A DNA stretch of 64,000 nt. It comes from Paracoccaceae bacterium (GTDB taxonomy: Bacteria > Pseudomonadota > Alphaproteobacteria > Rhodobacterales > Rhodobacteraceae). The notes below the pieces were generated by a model. The model was not told where the DNA came from, did no database searches, and saw only the letters and a list, made by a program, of their open reading frames with translations. The stretch lies in contig WRPH01000015.1 in the NCBI GenBank assembly GCA_009773375.1, forward strand, positions 62,001 to 126,000. Direction: 5' to 3'. Below, piece after piece: positions 18,586-29,452 of this stretch (position 1 is its first letter; each line of letters begins with the position of its first letter). The position numbers and the translations under genes were made by a program.

Positions 18586-19925
18586 TTACACCGCCGCCTC
18601 TACCGCGCCGACGATTTCATCCACCACGCAGCGCAGCAGCGCTTCGTCCTCGCATTCGGCCATCACCCGGATCAGTGGCTCGGTGCCAGATTTGCGGATC
18701 AGGATGCGGCCCTTGCCCTTGATCGCCTCGGTCTTGGCGGCAATCACCGCCTGCACCGCGTCGGCCTTCAGCGGCTCCAGCCCGATCGCGTATCGGACAT
18801 TCTTCAGCATTTGCGGCACGGTTTCGAATTGCCGCACCAATGCGCTGGCCGGCAAACCGGTGCGCGCCATTTCCGCGAGAAATTGCAGGCCCGCGATCAG
18901 CCCGTCGCCGGTGGTGGCATAATCGGTCATCACGATATGGCCGGATTGCTCGCCGCCCAGATTGAAGCCGCCGCGCCGCATCGCTTCAACCACATAGCGG
19001 TCGCCAACGGCGGTGCGCTCCAGATGCAGGCCGCGCGCGGTCATGAAGCGCTCCAGCCCCAGATTGGACATCACCGTTGCCACCAGCGTGCCACCATGCA
19101 AACGGCCTTCATCGGCCCAACGCCCGGCCAGCAACGCCATGATCTGATCGCCGTCCGCCACCCGCCCGGCTTCATCGAGGATCATCACCCGATCGGCGTC
19201 ACCATCCAGCGAGATCCCGACATGCGCACCATGCGCCACCACCGCTTCGGCGGCGGTCTGGGTGTAGGTTGACCCGCAGCGGTGGTTGATATTCTTGCCG
19301 TTCGGCGACACCCCGACCGGGATCACCTCGGCCCCCAATTCCCACAGCACTTCCGGCGCGGCCTTGTAGGCGGCACCGTTGGCACAGTCGATCACCACTT
19401 TCAGCCCGTCCAGCCGCAGCCCTGCGGGGAAGGTGGTCTTGACGAATTCCTGATAGCGCCCCACCGCATCGTCAATCCGCTTGGCGCGGCCAATGTTTTG
19501 CGGTTTTGCCGGGATGATTTCGCCTTCGACCAGCGTTTCGATCTCAACCTCGGCAGCGTCAGACAGCTTGAAGCCATCCGGGCCAAAGAACTTGATGCCA
19601 TTGTCATTGTGCGGGTTGTGGCTGGCCGAAATCATCACGCCCAGATCAGCGCGCATCGACCGGGTGAGGAACCCGACCGCCGGGGTTGGCACCGGCCCCA
19701 GCAGCATCACATTCATGCCCGTGCTGGTCAGCCCCGCCGTCAGCGCGTTTTCCAGCATATAGCCCGACAGCCGAGTATCCTTGCCGATCACCACCCGGTG
19801 CGCCGTGCTGCCATCGCGGCGAAAGAACCGCCCCGCCGCAGCCCCCAGTTTCAGCGCCATCTCGGCTGTCATCGGGTAGGTGTTGGCAGTGCCGCGCACG
19901 CCATCGGTGCCGAAAAGTTTGCGGG

Positions 19926-19929
<4 letters not shown>
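18586..19929 (-). CDS. glmM: Phosphoglucosamine mutase
   Basis: Converts glucosamine-6-phosphate to glucosamine-1-phosphate for UDP-GlcNAc, hence peptidoglycan and lipid A. 447 residues: [13 protein letters not shown] at the start, the catalytic phosphoserine loop [18 protein letters not shown], the metal loop DGDADR, the sugar loop GGEQSGH, and the phosphate loop [12 protein letters not shown]. The ATG at 19929 overlaps the folP stop by an ATGA junction, so it is coupled to folP, the same order as in E. coli. Confidence 0.98.
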
Positions 19930-20936
<1,007 letters not shown>

Positions 20937-20981
20937 GAACCTGTCGTAAATCGCCCCTGCCGGTGTCGCAAGGGGGAAGCG

Positions 20982-21890
20982 TCAGCCGTGATCGACCTGC
21001 ACGCGGCTTCCCGCCGGAAGTGCAACATCGCCGTGAACGATCAGCCGGTCCGCCGCCATCAACTCTGCCAGCCACAGCGCCAAAGCCACCGGCTCGCGGC
21101 TGTGCGGACCATCAACGGCATCCAGCACCAGCTTGGACGGTGCCCAGACCACCAGTTGACCGCGCTTGATCGCCCAGTCGATTTCGGTCCGCGTCGCCAT
21201 CACCACGCAGCGAGGATCACGCGCTGCCAGTACCCAGGCGTTCTGTTCGATCGCCAGCAGGTCCACCCGGCGCTGGGTCGGCTTGTGGCCGGTTTGCGGG
21301 CGCGGAAGGTCAGGCAGGCCCACGGTCAGGATCACTGGGCGGCCCTGCGCCTGCCAGCCATCAAGCCGTTTGGCCAGATCGGGGGCGGTGATGCTGGCAT
21401 TGTCCAGAAACACCACCAGCGGATGCACGGCGGCTTCTTGCCCGTCTTGGCCCACCACCTTGACCGCCACCTCGGCGCGGCTGCGCACGATTTCAACACC
21501 CAGCTTGTAGGGTCCGACATCCAGCTTTTCGATCCGCACGAACACCCGCATCGCTTGCGGCTCGGCCAGAATGCGTTCAGCCAGCCTTTCGGCCAAAGTC
21601 TCCAGCAGGTTCAGCCGTTCAGCGGCAAGTTCAGTCGCGATTGCCTCGGTCAGCGTGTCGTAAGACAGGATCAGATCGACGTCATCGTTCAAAGGCTGCG
21701 CGGCGGGGCGCACCTCGACCACGATGTTGAACATCACCCGCTGAGTATGGCCGCGCTCTTTCTGGAACGCGCCAATATCCACCTCGACGATATGGTCGCG
21801 CAGCGAAATCCGGTCACGCGGATCGGCCCCGGCAGAGGCGACAGAGCGCTCTTCGGGGTGGGCAAAGGCAAGGCGGATGTCGCTGGTCAT
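20982..21890 (-). CDS. folB: Dihydroneopterin aldolase with long C-terminal extension
   Basis: Residues about 25-145 are a FolB domain (DRISLRDHIVEVDIGAFQKERG, VDLILSYDTLTEAI, NLLETLAERLAERILAEP, VFVRIEKLDVGPYKLGVEI). It cleaves dihydroneopterin to the pterin precursor that FolK then activates. Residues about 150-302 form an extra region (HPLVVFLDNASITAPDLAKRL, PTQRRVDLLAIEQNAWVLA, REPVALALWLAELM) that single-domain FolB enzymes of about 120 residues lack. I do not recognise that region. The start at 21890 (MTSDIRLAF) is preferred over one 11 codons upstream. folP follows 45 bases later. Confidence 0.88.
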   Translation of the reverse strand: MTSDIRLAFAHPEERSVASAGADPRDRISLRDHIVEVDIGAFQKERGHTQRVMFNIVVEVRPAAQPLNDDVDLILSYDTLTEAIATELAAERLNLLETLAERLAERILAEPQAMRVFVRIEKLDVGPYKLGVEIVRSRAEVAVKVVGQDGQEAAVHPLVVFLDNASITAPDLAKRLDGWQAQGRPVILTVGLPDLPRPQTGHKPTQRRVDLLAIEQNAWVLAARDPRCVVMATRTEIDWAIKRGQLVVWAPSKLVLDAVDGPHSREPVALALWLAELMAADRLIVHGDVALPAGSRVQVDHG

Positions 21891-22024
21891 GGGGTCCCCG
21901 AAAGGCGATGCGCGTGAGGGCAAGCTACAGCCTGCCCTCGCTTGCGCCTAGTCCGAACCCGACAGGAAGCGCAAGGGGCGCGACCAAGGCAGACGACAGT
22001 TTTCTTCCGTCGGCCGCGTGCGCG

Positions 22025-22723
22025 TCAGGGCTGGCGGTAAAACAGATGCGCGCCGATAGCGGCGGTCCGCGGGAAGCGCTGTGCCCATCCCGGACGCACC
22101 GCGCGGGTGTGGAAATGCGTGGCACCCGCCGTCAGCGCGCGCGGCGCACCATCCAGCATCACCCGCGCGATCCGGCCCGCCAGATCGGCAGCGCCTGCAT
22201 CCGCCATAACGTCGCGGTTGCCATCGCAGTTATAGGAAAACTGGCAGCTGCCCTTGCCGCCCTGCTGCACGACACCACAGACCGATTTCGGATAGGCGGG
22301 GCTGTCAACACGGTTCAGGATCACCTCGGCCACCGCGAACTGACCCTTCAGGGTTTCGCCACGGGATTCGAAATACAAAGCGGTCTTCAAGCACTGCCAC
22401 TGTTCATCCCCGGCAGGGGCAGTCTGCGTGTAAAGCCACTCGGGCGAGTATTCGATCAGCACAGGCGCTTGCACGCCGGGCTTCTTCTTGTCGGCCTTGG
22501 CAGGCTTTTTCGGCTCTACCTTTGGCCCGACCGCCATCGCGGTCAGCTTGGCCTCTGGCAGCGCATCGACCGCCTTGTGTTCCGCCCCAAGGAGCGTTGC
22601 GAATTGCGTGCCGATCAACGACGTCGGATCGTTGGAATGGCTCACCGTCACATCGGCGTAGGCCGCCCCGCTAAGGACGCAAGCTGCCACAACGGCAGTC
22701 GTCCAGGCTTGGTGGAAGCGCAT
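22025..22723 (-). CDS. Exported SleB-type cell wall hydrolase
   Basis: 232 residues with a signal peptide (MRFHQAWTTAVVAACVLSGAAYA). A Pro/Lys-rich linker (KVEPKKPAKADKKKPG) is followed by a hydrolase_2 (SleB/CwlJ) domain: CLKTALYFESRGETLKGQFAVAEVILNRVDSPAYPKSVCGVVQQG and SCQFSYNCDG, with the catalytic glutamate in ALYFESRGE. In this lineage such proteins act on peptidoglycan in the periplasm during growth rather than in spore germination. It is a single gene; the upstream region carries no visible operon partner. The start at 22723 has a poor ribosome site. Confidence 0.88.
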   Translation of the reverse strand: MRFHQAWTTAVVAACVLSGAAYADVTVSHSNDPTSLIGTQFATLLGAEHKAVDALPEAKLTAMAVGPKVEPKKPAKADKKKPGVQAPVLIEYSPEWLYTQTAPAGDEQWQCLKTALYFESRGETLKGQFAVAEVILNRVDSPAYPKSVCGVVQQGGKGSCQFSYNCDGNRDVMADAGAADLAGRIARVMLDGAPRALTAGATHFHTRAVRPGWAQRFPRTAAIGAHLFYRQP

Positions 22724-22905
22724 GTATGTATCCCGGTTTGTTTCAGCAGCGTCGCAAGAGAGCAGCCCCCAGCGACGAGGGATTGGCCTAAACAACGAAT
22801 CCGGACCGGTCTACCCGCGTGGCAAATTTACAACGCGTTTTTCGTACATTTGAGCGGATTTCCGCGCAAAACCTTAAAGCGTTACATGCACTTCGGCTTG
22901 CAAAT

Positions 22906-25470
22906 TCATGATATTGTGGTGCTTTTCCGAATATCCACACGATCAGCCAAAGCCAGATGAGCCGCCGCCAAACGCGCCAACGGCACCCGATACGGGCTGC
23001 ACGACACATAATCGAAGCCCGCCTTGCGGCAAAAGCCTATCGATTCGGGGTTGCCGCCATGTTCACCACAAATTGAAACCGTCAGGTCTGGCCGAGTCTT
23101 GCGGCCCCGTTCGCAACCGATCAGCAGCAACTCACCCACGCCGTCCACGTCCAGAATGTGGAAAGGATCTTCCGGAAACACTCCCTGCTGGACGTAGGTA
23201 TTCATGAAGCGCCCCGCATCATCGCGCGACAGGCCGTAGGTCATCTGCGTCAGATCGTTGGTGCCGAAAGACAGGAAAGCTGCGTGCTGCGCGATCTCGC
23301 CAGCGCGTAGCGCGGCGCGCGGGGTTTCCACCATGACACCCAGCTTATAGTCAAACGCCACCCCGGTCTTGACCCGGACCGAGGCCGCAACCGCGTCGAT
23401 ATGGGTCTTGACCAGCTCCACCTCGCGCCGGGCCGACACCAGAGGGATCATGATTTCCGGCACCACCGGCGTGCCTTTGCGGGCAATTTCAACCGTCGCC
23501 TCGAAGATCGCCTGTGCCTGCATCGCATAGATTTCCGGCAAGACCACCCCCAGCCGGACGCCGCGCATCCCCAGCATGGGGTTGAACTCAGCCAAAGCCT
23601 CGGCCCGCCGCGTGACCTCTGACAGCGGGCGATCCAAAGCCTCGGCCAACTCGCGCAAGCCCTCGCGGCTGTGGGGCAAGAATTCGTGCAACGGCGGATC
23701 GAACAGCCGGATGCAGACCGGCAGGCCTGCCATGATCTCGAACAACTGTACAAAATCGGCGCGCTGCATCGGAAGCAGCCGCGCCAGCGCCGCCGCGCGG
23801 TCTTGCGAGGTATCGGCGAAGATCATTTCGCGCATCACCACAAGGCGGTCTTCGTCAAAGAACATGTGCTCGGTCCGGCACAGCCCGATGCCTTGCGCCT
23901 CGAACTGCCGCGCCATCGCGGCATCGGCAGGCGTGTCGGCGTTGGCACGAATACCGATATCACGGAAGCTGTCGGCCCAGGACAGCAGCTTGCGGAAGGC
24001 ATCGTCCAAAGCAGGCGCCAGCATTTCCGCAGCCCCCGCCAGCACATCCCCGGTGGTGCCATCGACGGTGATCAGATCCCCCTCGCCGAACACCCGGCCA
24101 TCGGCAGCGACCATGCGTTTTTCCTTGGTATCCAGCCGGATGCCGGACGCCCCGACCACGCAAGGCACGCCCAGACCACGCGCGATCACCGCCGCGTGGC
24201 TGGTCACGCCACCACGTTCGGTGACAACTCCCACCGCCGCGTGCATGCCGCGAATATCTTCCGGCGCGGTTTCCCGTCGCACCATGATGCAGGGCTCCCC
24301 CCGCGCGGCAGATGCCTGCGCCGCTTGCGAGGAAAACACGATCCGCCCCACCGCCGCACCGGGGCTGGCGGCAATGCCCTTGGCAAACACATCACGCGCC
24401 GCCCGCGTATCGACCTGCGGGTGCAGCAGCGCCGACAGCGCCCGAGGCTCCACCCGCAACACCGCTTCTTCGCGGCTGATGATGCCATCATCGGCCAGCG
24501 CCACGGCAATTTTCAGCCCGGCGCGATCGGATCGACCGACCTTGATCGCATCCAGCACGGAAAGCTTGCCGTCCTCGATGGTGAATTCGATCTGCATTTC
24601 CTCGCGCAGTTTTTGCCGACACACCGCGCCATGCCGCACCAGATCGGCGAAAATCTCGGGCGCGATATCTTCCAGCGAGGGGCCGCGCTTGTCACGGGTC
24701 AGGTAGATCGCTTCGGTCTTTTTCAGCGCATCGCGGCCTTGGCTTTGGCCCAGATAGCGGCCCTTGATCAGCGGCAGGCCAGTGACGGGATCAATGAACT
24801 GCATCACACCCGAGCCGGAAATTCCCTGCCCGATACCCTGCGCCATTTCCTGCACCACCAGCCCCAAGGCGGCTTCGACAGGCGCGCCTTTGGCCTGACG
24901 CAGCAGCCGGGCCGACGTGCCCTCCCACGCCCGCGCCATGCTGCGCAGCACTTCCGACAACTGCTTGGCAGGGTCTTCCGGAAAGGGTTCTTCCATTTCG
25001 CGTTCGTAATGCCGCAGCGCATCGCGCAGGCTATCGGCATTGGCCATACCAGAATCGAACATATCGGGGTCAAGTCGGGCGACATGTGTGGCGTAGGCTT
25101 GCACAAAACGCAGATAGAGCGCGTCTGCCGCCTCGCGACCATTGGTTTCGACCAACCGCGCATGTTGCGCGGCGTTCATGCCGATATTCAGCACCGTGCC
25201 CGGCCCGCCCCAATCAGGATTTTCCGGCGAGGGTCGCACCGAGATCAGCGGCATCGGCCCGAAATGCGACAGGATCGCCCGCGCGTCCACCGGATGCCCT
25301 GCCGCAATCGCCCGCACGGTCTGGCTGGGCAGCGCCACGGTTTCGGGCACAGGCAGGTCCAGCCGCACTAGCCGTTGCAGGCATTTCGCCCGCCAGCCAT
25401 GCGCGTTGGTGCGGATATCGGCCGAAGGGGTGATCTCGGCGAATTCGGGAAGCGGGGTCGGTTTCTGCAT
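22906..25470 (-). CDS. PEP-utilising protein related to pyruvate phosphate dikinase, ATP-grasp part degraded
   Basis: 854 residues. The phosphohistidine swivel domain is intact (TERGGVTSHAAVIARGLGVPCVVGA, His near 465), as is the C-terminal PEP/pyruvate TIM barrel (GIGLCRTEHMFF, MLGMRGVRLG, PEIMIPLV, SFGTNDLTQMTYGLSRDD, and SICGEHGGNP with the catalytic cysteine). In the N-terminal ATP-grasp region the glycine-rich GGKGA start is replaced by RTNAHGWRAKCL, and the segment equivalent to GVAFTRNP..GEF..NAQGEDVV reads GVMQFIDP..GRY..GQSQGRDAL. ATP binding is therefore doubtful. It may use PEP only, or have a regulatory role. It precedes nothing in operon; glyS lies 160 bases upstream on the same strand. 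Confidence 0.83.
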   Translation of the reverse strand: MQKPTPLPEFAEITPSADIRTNAHGWRAKCLQRLVRLDLPVPETVALPSQTVRAIAAGHPVDARAILSHFGPMPLISVRPSPENPDWGGPGTVLNIGMNAAQHARLVETNGREAADALYLRFVQAYATHVARLDPDMFDSGMANADSLRDALRHYEREMEEPFPEDPAKQLSEVLRSMARAWEGTSARLLRQAKGAPVEAALGLVVQEMAQGIGQGISGSGVMQFIDPVTGLPLIKGRYLGQSQGRDALKKTEAIYLTRDKRGPSLEDIAPEIFADLVRHGAVCRQKLREEMQIEFTIEDGKLSVLDAIKVGRSDRAGLKIAVALADDGIISREEAVLRVEPRALSALLHPQVDTRAARDVFAKGIAASPGAAVGRIVFSSQAAQASAARGEPCIMVRRETAPEDIRGMHAAVGVVTERGGVTSHAAVIARGLGVPCVVGASGIRLDTKEKRMVAADGRVFGEGDLITVDGTTGDVLAGAAEMLAPALDDAFRKLLSWADSFRDIGIRANADTPADAAMARQFEAQGIGLCRTEHMFFDEDRLVVMREMIFADTSQDRAAALARLLPMQRADFVQLFEIMAGLPVCIRLFDPPLHEFLPHSREGLRELAEALDRPLSEVTRRAEALAEFNPMLGMRGVRLGVVLPEIYAMQAQAIFEATVEIARKGTPVVPEIMIPLVSARREVELVKTHIDAVAASVRVKTGVAFDYKLGVMVETPRAALRAGEIAQHAAFLSFGTNDLTQMTYGLSRDDAGRFMNTYVQQGVFPEDPFHILDVDGVGELLLIGCERGRKTRPDLTVSICGEHGGNPESIGFCRKAGFDYVSCSPYRVPLARLAAAHLALADRVDIRKSTTIS

Positions 25471-25581
25471 TGCGGCGACTTTCTTTTGCGCGCGCAGCTT
25501 AACCCGATACGCCTGCGGCGCAAGCGAAACGATTTTTTGCGCAAAAATCGGAAGGGGGGCTGTCTTGCCGGGGCAATGCGG

Positions 25582-25612
25582 CCCCCCGAGGATATTTGCG
25601 CAGAGAGGATGA
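25582..25612 (+). repeat. Rhodobacterales intergenic motif (copy 2)
   Basis: CCCCCCGAGGATATTTGCG followed by CAGAGAGGATGA, a looser copy of the element at 36297-36331, located between the glyS stop and the PPDK-like gene. Confidence 0.5.
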
Positions 25613-25630
25613 CCGATGCGCGGGTCAGAG

Positions 25631-27880
25631 TCAGCCGTCAACCTTGGTCAGATCGGCCACGCCCGAGCAGATCGCGCGGATGCGGTGCAGCAGGTTCAGG
25701 CGGTTGCGGCGGATGATCGGGTTTTCCGCGTTGACCTGCACCGCATTGAAGAACGCGTCGGTGGGCGCGCGCAGTTGCGCCATCGCGGCCATGGCGGCGG
25801 CGAAATCTTCGGCTTTCATCGCCGGTTGGATGGCGGCTTCGGCGGCGTCAAGGGCGGTAAACAGCGCGCGTTCGGCGTCGGTTTCGGCGAATTTCGGATC
25901 GGCGCCGTAAGAGTATTCGACACCGTCCTTGGCCTCGGCCTGCGACAGGATGTTGTTGGCGCGCTTGAAGCCTTGCAGCAGGTTGGTGCCGTCTTCGGTT
26001 TTCAGGAAGGCGGCGAGGGCCTCGGCACGTTTGACCAGCAGGGTGAGATCGTCGTTGCCGGGCATGGCCAGGCAGGCGTCGATGATGTCGTGGCGGATGC
26101 CCTGATCTTTCAGGAAGACTTTCAGGCGGTCGTGGAAGAAGGCGAGGAGGTTCGAACCGGGATGAGGGACGTTGCTAAAGTCCATCGAGAATAGCCGCTT
26201 TTCGAAGTCGCTCGGACCAGATTTTAACCGTTTGTCAGCAGCTAATTTGGATCGCCATTCTTGGAACACGCTTTCGGGAACGCCAAGTCTTTCGGCTGCT
26301 TCCTTGTCGGCTGTGCGTTCTTCCGATTCAATTTCCCAGCGCAGCTTCAGGTCAAGCGGTTCATACCCTTCGAGAATAATCTCCAACAAAGAACACCGCA
26401 CTGAGTTATCAATAATTAGGCGCATCGCACCCAGCGCAGCACGACGAAGAGCAAATGGATCTTTTGAGCCAGTTGGCTTTTCGTTGTGCCACCAGAACCC
26501 GGTCAGGGTGTCGATCTTGTCGGCCAGCGCCACGGCCACAGACACCGGCTCGGTCGGCACGGTATCGGTCGGGCCAAGCGGCGAATAGTGGTCGCGGGCG
26601 GCGAGGGCCACCGCTTCGGGCAGGCCAGCTTCACGGGCGTAATACATGCCCATCAGGCCTTGCAGTTCGGGGAATTCGCCAACCATGGCAGAGCGCAGGT
26701 CGGCTTTGGCAAGCTTCGCCGCCTGTTCGGCCAGATCGGCATCGGCACCGACCAAGGGGGCAATTTCGCGCGCCAGCGCCGCGATGCGGGCGATACGGTC
26801 GGCTTGGGAACCGAGTTTGTTGTGGAAAGTGACGGATTTCAGCCCGTCCAGCCATTCCTCCATCCCGGCTTTCGCCACCCGCAGATCGTTTTCCCAGAAG
26901 AATTTCGCATCCGACAGCCGGGCCGACAGCACCTTCTGGTTGCCCTTCAGGATGGTTTCGCCATGGTCGGCGGTTTCGGTATTGGCCACCGTGACAAAGC
27001 CTTCAATCCGACCGGTCTTGGGGTTTTTCACCGAAAAGAACTTCTGGTGTTCCTTCATCGAGGTTTGCAGCACCTCGGGCGGCAGACCAAGGAAGGCCTC
27101 GCCAATGCGGCCCATCAGCGGCACCGGCCATTCGACCAGACCGGCGACTTCGGCCAAAAGCCCGTTGTCCGGCACGACTTCCATGCCAGCGGCAAAGGCC
27201 AGATTCTGCGCGCCCTGCCAGATCGCGGCTTCGCGTTCGGCAGAATCCAGCACGACAGAGGCGCGCTTCAGCTTCACCACATAATCGTCAAAGCCCTGCA
27301 CCGAGAAGCGGCCCGCGCCAAGGAAGCGGTGGCCTTCGGTGGTATTGCCAGCCGCAATGCCATCGACCGACAGCGGCACCACATGCGCGCCCGCCTCGTC
27401 CGACAGCAGGCACAGGATGGATTGCAGCGGGCGCACCCAACGCAGGCTGCCGTTGCCCCAGCGCATCGACTTCGGCCACGGGAAGTTGCGGATGGTGGCT
27501 TCCAGCACCTCGGCAATGATCGTGGCTGCCGCGCGACCGGGCTTTTCGATTACCGCGAAATAGACCTGCGCCTTTTTGTCGTCGCGCACCTCAAGCTGGT
27601 CTTTGCTCAGGCCGGTTGATCGGAGGAAGCCTTCCAGCGCGGCAGCGGGCGCATCGGTGCGCGGGCCTTTGCGTTCTTCGCGCACTGGCTTGCTTTCCGC
27701 CGTCAGCCCTTCCACCGACAGCACCAGACGGCGCGGGGTGGAAAAGGCCCCAGCCGAAGCATAGGTTAGCCCAGCCTCGACCAAGCCATTGGTGATCAAG
27801 GATTTCAGATCCTCGCGGGCCTTTGCTTGCATCCGCGCCGGGATTTCTTCCGAAAAGAGTTCGATCAGCAGGTCGGCCAT
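25631..27880 (-). CDS. glyS: Glycyl-tRNA synthetase beta subunit
   Basis: 749 residues. It begins MADLLIELFSEEIPARMQ, the signature of the bacterial alpha2beta2 enzyme's beta subunit, and includes FPKSMRWG-type (FPWPKSMRWGNGSLRWVRPLQSI), EHQKFF and the C-terminal anticodon/HD-like region (LLVKRAEALAAFL, GFKRANNILSQAEA). It charges tRNA-Gly together with GlyQ. A stretch of about 60-90 residues (IIDNSVRCSLLEII to RLFSMDFSNV, bases about 26165-26480) is encoded by clearly A+T-richer DNA and seems to be extra compared with relatives. The stop codon of the DUF6446 gene directly abuts its ATG. Confidence 0.97.
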   Translation of the reverse strand: MADLLIELFSEEIPARMQAKAREDLKSLITNGLVEAGLTYASAGAFSTPRRLVLSVEGLTAESKPVREERKGPRTDAPAAALEGFLRSTGLSKDQLEVRDDKKAQVYFAVIEKPGRAAATIIAEVLEATIRNFPWPKSMRWGNGSLRWVRPLQSILCLLSDEAGAHVVPLSVDGIAAGNTTEGHRFLGAGRFSVQGFDDYVVKLKRASVVLDSAEREAAIWQGAQNLAFAAGMEVVPDNGLLAEVAGLVEWPVPLMGRIGEAFLGLPPEVLQTSMKEHQKFFSVKNPKTGRIEGFVTVANTETADHGETILKGNQKVLSARLSDAKFFWENDLRVAKAGMEEWLDGLKSVTFHNKLGSQADRIARIAALAREIAPLVGADADLAEQAAKLAKADLRSAMVGEFPELQGLMGMYYAREAGLPEAVALAARDHYSPLGPTDTVPTEPVSVAVALADKIDTLTGFWWHNEKPTGSKDPFALRRAALGAMRLIIDNSVRCSLLEIILEGYEPLDLKLRWEIESEERTADKEAAERLGVPESVFQEWRSKLAADKRLKSGPSDFEKRLFSMDFSNVPHPGSNLLAFFHDRLKVFLKDQGIRHDIIDACLAMPGNDDLTLLVKRAEALAAFLKTEDGTNLLQGFKRANNILSQAEAKDGVEYSYGADPKFAETDAERALFTALDAAEAAIQPAMKAEDFAAAMAAMAQLRAPTDAFFNAVQVNAENPIIRRNRLNLLHRIRAICSGVADLTKVDG

Positions 27881-28354
27881 TTATTGCTCCACATCCGCAG
27901 ATAGCTGGTGCCACGCATAGGCGCGGCCATCGGGGAAAACCGCGACAACGCGGTCGATTTGCGGCGCGATATTGGCTTGGGACAGGAAGGCAATCGCCTC
28001 GCCCTTTTCCAGCGCCTCGCCGATCTTGGCGGCATCAAAGCAGCCAAACCACGACGGGCCGTTCAGCGGCACCGCATCGGCATAGATCTTGTAGGTTTCG
28101 GTCAGCATCGCCTGCGACAGGGGCGTGTGAAAGCAGGCCCGGAAGCGCAAGGGCGAACTGTCGGCGTCGATGCCTTCGACGTCTTCGGCCAGGATCGGTT
28201 CGGGCAGGCCACTTTCGATCAGGGTCAGTTTGATCTCATTGCCCGGCTGGAACACGGCCGGTTGATAAAAGGCGTATTCTTGCAGCCAATACATGGCGAT
28301 ACCGGCAACGGCGGCGACTAGCACAATGAGACCTCCGACGATCTTGCCATTCAC
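27881..28354 (-). CDS. DUF6446-like membrane-anchored protein
   Basis: 157 residues: one N-terminal membrane helix ([22 protein letters not shown]) followed by a periplasmic-looking domain with [38 protein letters not shown] and [29 protein letters not shown]. The GTG start at 28354 overlaps the glyQ stop (GTGA) and its TAA directly touches the glyS ATG, so it is locked inside the glyQS operon. This placement is common in Rhodobacterales, where the protein is named DUF6446. Function is unknown; two cysteines might form a disulphide. Confidence 0.7.
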   Translation of the reverse strand: MNGKIVGGLIVLVAAVAGIAMYWLQEYAFYQPAVFQPGNEIKLTLIESGLPEPILAEDVEGIDADSSPLRFRACFHTPLSQAMLTETYKIYADAVPLNGPSWFGCFDAAKIGEALEKGEAIAFLSQANIAPQIDRVVAVFPDGRAYAWHQLSADVEQ

Positions 28355-29295
28355 GCGTTTGCCTCCGCCGGGGCGTCCTGACCGGCTTCGGTCTGCCGGA
28401 AGGCATCGGCGCATTTCTTCGCCAGCGCGCGGACGCGGCCGATATAGGCTTGGCGTTCGGTGACGGAGATCACCCCGCGCGCGTCGAGCAGGTTGAACAG
28501 GTGGGAGGCCTTGATGGTCTGGTCATAGGCCGGGTGCGCCATGATGATGGTCTTGCCCGTCTTCGGGTCCAAGGGCGCAAAACCCAGCAGGCGCTGGCAT
28601 TCAGCCTCGGCATCCTCGAAATGGCGCAGCAGTTGCGCGGTATCGGCGCCGTCAAAGTTGTGGCGGGAGTATTCTTCCTCGGTCTGCCGGAAGATGTCGC
28701 CATAGGTCAGGGGAATGGGTGCTGCCGGGTCGTTGAACGGCATGTCCATGACGTGATCGACGCCAAGCACATACATCGCCAGACGCTCCAACCCATAGGT
28801 GAGTTCACCAGAAACCGGGCGGCAATCATGGCCGCCGACCTGCTGGAAATAGGTGAACTGGCTGACTTCCATGCCGTCGCACCAGACTTCCCAACCCAAG
28901 CCCCAAGCGCCCAGCGTCGGGCTTTCCCAGTCGTCCTCGACAAAGCGGATGTCATGCAGGCCCATGTCGATGCCGATGGCTTGCAGGCTGCCCAGATACA
29001 GATCTTGCAGGTTCGACGGCGATGGTTTGATGATCACCTGATATTGATAGTAGTGCTGCAAGCGGTTGGGATTTTCGCCATAGCGCCCGTCTGTCGGGCG
29101 GCGCGAGGGCTGCACATAGGCCGCAGCCCACGGCTTCGACCCCAAGGATCGCAGCGTTGTGGCGGGGTGGAAGGTGCCTGCGCCCACCTCCATATCATAG
29201 GGCTGCAACACCGCGCAGCCTTGCGCTGCCCAGTAATTCTGCAAACGCAAGATGATTTCCTGAAAGCTGCGCGGGGCTTTGGGGGCGTCAACCAT
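28351..29295 (-). CDS. glyQ: Glycyl-tRNA synthetase alpha subunit
   Basis: Catalytic subunit of the heterotetrameric enzyme. 314 residues from the ATG at 29295 (AAGAGG upstream). Signatures: [84 protein letters not shown]. These residues form the class II active site for glycine and ATP. It is first in the glyQ-DUF6446-glyS unit and reads into the next gene by a GTGA overlap. Confidence 0.98.
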   Translation of the reverse strand: MVDAPKAPRSFQEIILRLQNYWAAQGCAVLQPYDMEVGAGTFHPATTLRSLGSKPWAAAYVQPSRRPTDGRYGENPNRLQHYYQYQVIIKPSPSNLQDLYLGSLQAIGIDMGLHDIRFVEDDWESPTLGAWGLGWEVWCDGMEVSQFTYFQQVGGHDCRPVSGELTYGLERLAMYVLGVDHVMDMPFNDPAAPIPLTYGDIFRQTEEEYSRHNFDGADTAQLLRHFEDAEAECQRLLGFAPLDPKTGKTIIMAHPAYDQTIKASHLFNLLDARGVISVTERQAYIGRVRALAKKCADAFRQTEAGQDAPAEANA

Positions 29296-29452
29296 GGCGG
29301 ACCTCTTGAAATGTTGCCACTCCATAGGCAAGAGGCAGCCAAGGGTCAATGCGGCGCTTGGCTTGCGCGCGGAAAGCGCGTGCATCCGGGCCATGCTCTG
29401 CTAGGTTTGGCGAAATTTGCCGCGTGTTGCGCATAGATGATTGGACGACAAT

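Noticed and set aside
23671..25371. A 566-codon plus-strand frame over the PPDK-like gene
   Set aside because: Shadow of a gene with clear PEP-enzyme motifs on the other strand.
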